From positions 1 through 5,668 of the forward strand of contig JAJIYR010000119.1 of the NCBI GenBank assembly GCA_020881085.1: DNA of 5,668 nucleotides, in the 5' to 3' direction. The notes under the pieces are model-generated. The model was not told the origin of the DNA and did no database searches. It saw nothing but the letters and a program-made list of their open reading frames with translations. Source of the stretch: Rickettsia endosymbiont of Bryobia graminum. GTDB taxonomy: Bacteria > Pseudomonadota > Alphaproteobacteria > Rickettsiales > Rickettsiaceae. Positions 5,521-5,668 of the stretch are shown piece by piece. Position 1 is the stretch's first letter, and the number at the start of each line of letters is the position of its first letter. The position numbers were made by a program, and so were the translations under genes.

Positions 5521-5668
5521 ACTGTTTGTAAATGAAGGGTTGCAAAGATAGGAGAGCTATTGTAGAGTTTAGGACATTGTGAGTAAGAATGTATTGACAG
5601 AAGAACAAAGAGAGAAGTTGAAGGAACGTCATAAGACAGAACGAGACGGACGCATAGGTGATCGTATT
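5521..5668 (+). mobile_element. Left end of an IS630-family insertion sequence (partial)
   Basis: The transposase start at 5579 and its 5' flank differ in composition from the surroundings: the coding part is about 41% GC and purine-rich on the plus strand. IS630 elements insert at TA dinucleotides. TATA at 5518-5521 is a plausible target, placing the left end near 5521. The right end and inverted repeat partner are outside the window, so the boundary is inference. Confidence 0.6.
5579..5668 (+). CDS. IS630-family transposase, N-terminal fragment
   Basis: Thirty codons are present and the frame is open to the window edge. The translation, (M)SKNVLTEEQREKLKERHK followed by TERDGRIGDRI, matches the start of IS630-family DDE transposases, where a helix with this charged pattern and a D-R-I-K-A-V-L-L segment precede the helix-turn-helix. 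I start at GTG (5579-5581): an in-frame TAG at 5570-5572 excludes an earlier start, and AGGA (5571-5574) lies four bases upstream. The catalytic domain is outside the window, so activity is unknown. Confidence 0.8.
   Translation, partial: MSKNVLTEEQREKLKERHKTERDGRIGDRI

Noticed and set aside
1..5668. CRISPR array, tRNA, rRNA or a new defence or biosynthetic system
   Set aside because: I found no spaced direct repeats, no tRNA-like cloverleaf and no unfamiliar multi-gene cassette; all substantial frames are accounted for by the hsc-fdx unit, the autotransporter remnant and the two IS ends.

Overview
The window is AT-rich (roughly 30% GC by eye) and looks like a piece of a Rickettsiaceae chromosome. 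HscB, HscA and the [2Fe-2S] ferredoxin read like rickettsial members of their families. HscA is clearly diverged from what I recall of Rickettsia proper, and the locus is bounded by insertion sequences, which fits an IS-rich relative such as an Orientia-like lineage. That genus-level guess is inference; no 16S or other decisive marker is present.

Layout: nearly everything reads on the minus strand, so the biological order is right to left. At the far right edge (5521-5668) is the left end of an IS630-family element whose transposase runs rightward out of the window. It abuts and probably truncates an autotransporter beta-barrel remnant (4580-5520, minus), which also carries a frameshift at a short AT repeat. 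A hairpin terminator (4502-4541) closes that remnant. Next comes a five-gene minus-strand run with probable promoter at 4474-4503: hscB (3941-4441), hscA (2148-3950, overlapping hscB by 10 bp), a 165-bp spacer bounded by a 14-bp inverted repeat, fdx (1653-1982), a DUF2125-like membrane-anchored protein (490-1620), and a RutE-like nitroreductase (intact only from 473 down to about 138). The last gene is broken by an IS200/IS605-type element, whose left end and tnpA start occupy about 1-134.

Function: HscB (J-protein) and HscA (specialised Hsp70) release Fe-S clusters from the IscU scaffold, and the ferredoxin supplies electrons for cluster assembly. IscS, IscU, IscA and IscR are not in the window, so the chaperone/ferredoxin half of the ISC system is encoded apart from the scaffold half, at least locally. 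The DUF2125-like gene lies close downstream and is probably co-transcribed; its link to Fe-S assembly is unknown.

I see no clearly new biological system. The most instructive features are the tnpA start buried in a long stem that pairs better in the sense RNA than in the antisense RNA, the IR-bounded spacer between hscA and fdx, and the decay of the genes flanking a conserved operon by two different IS families and a dinucleotide frameshift.
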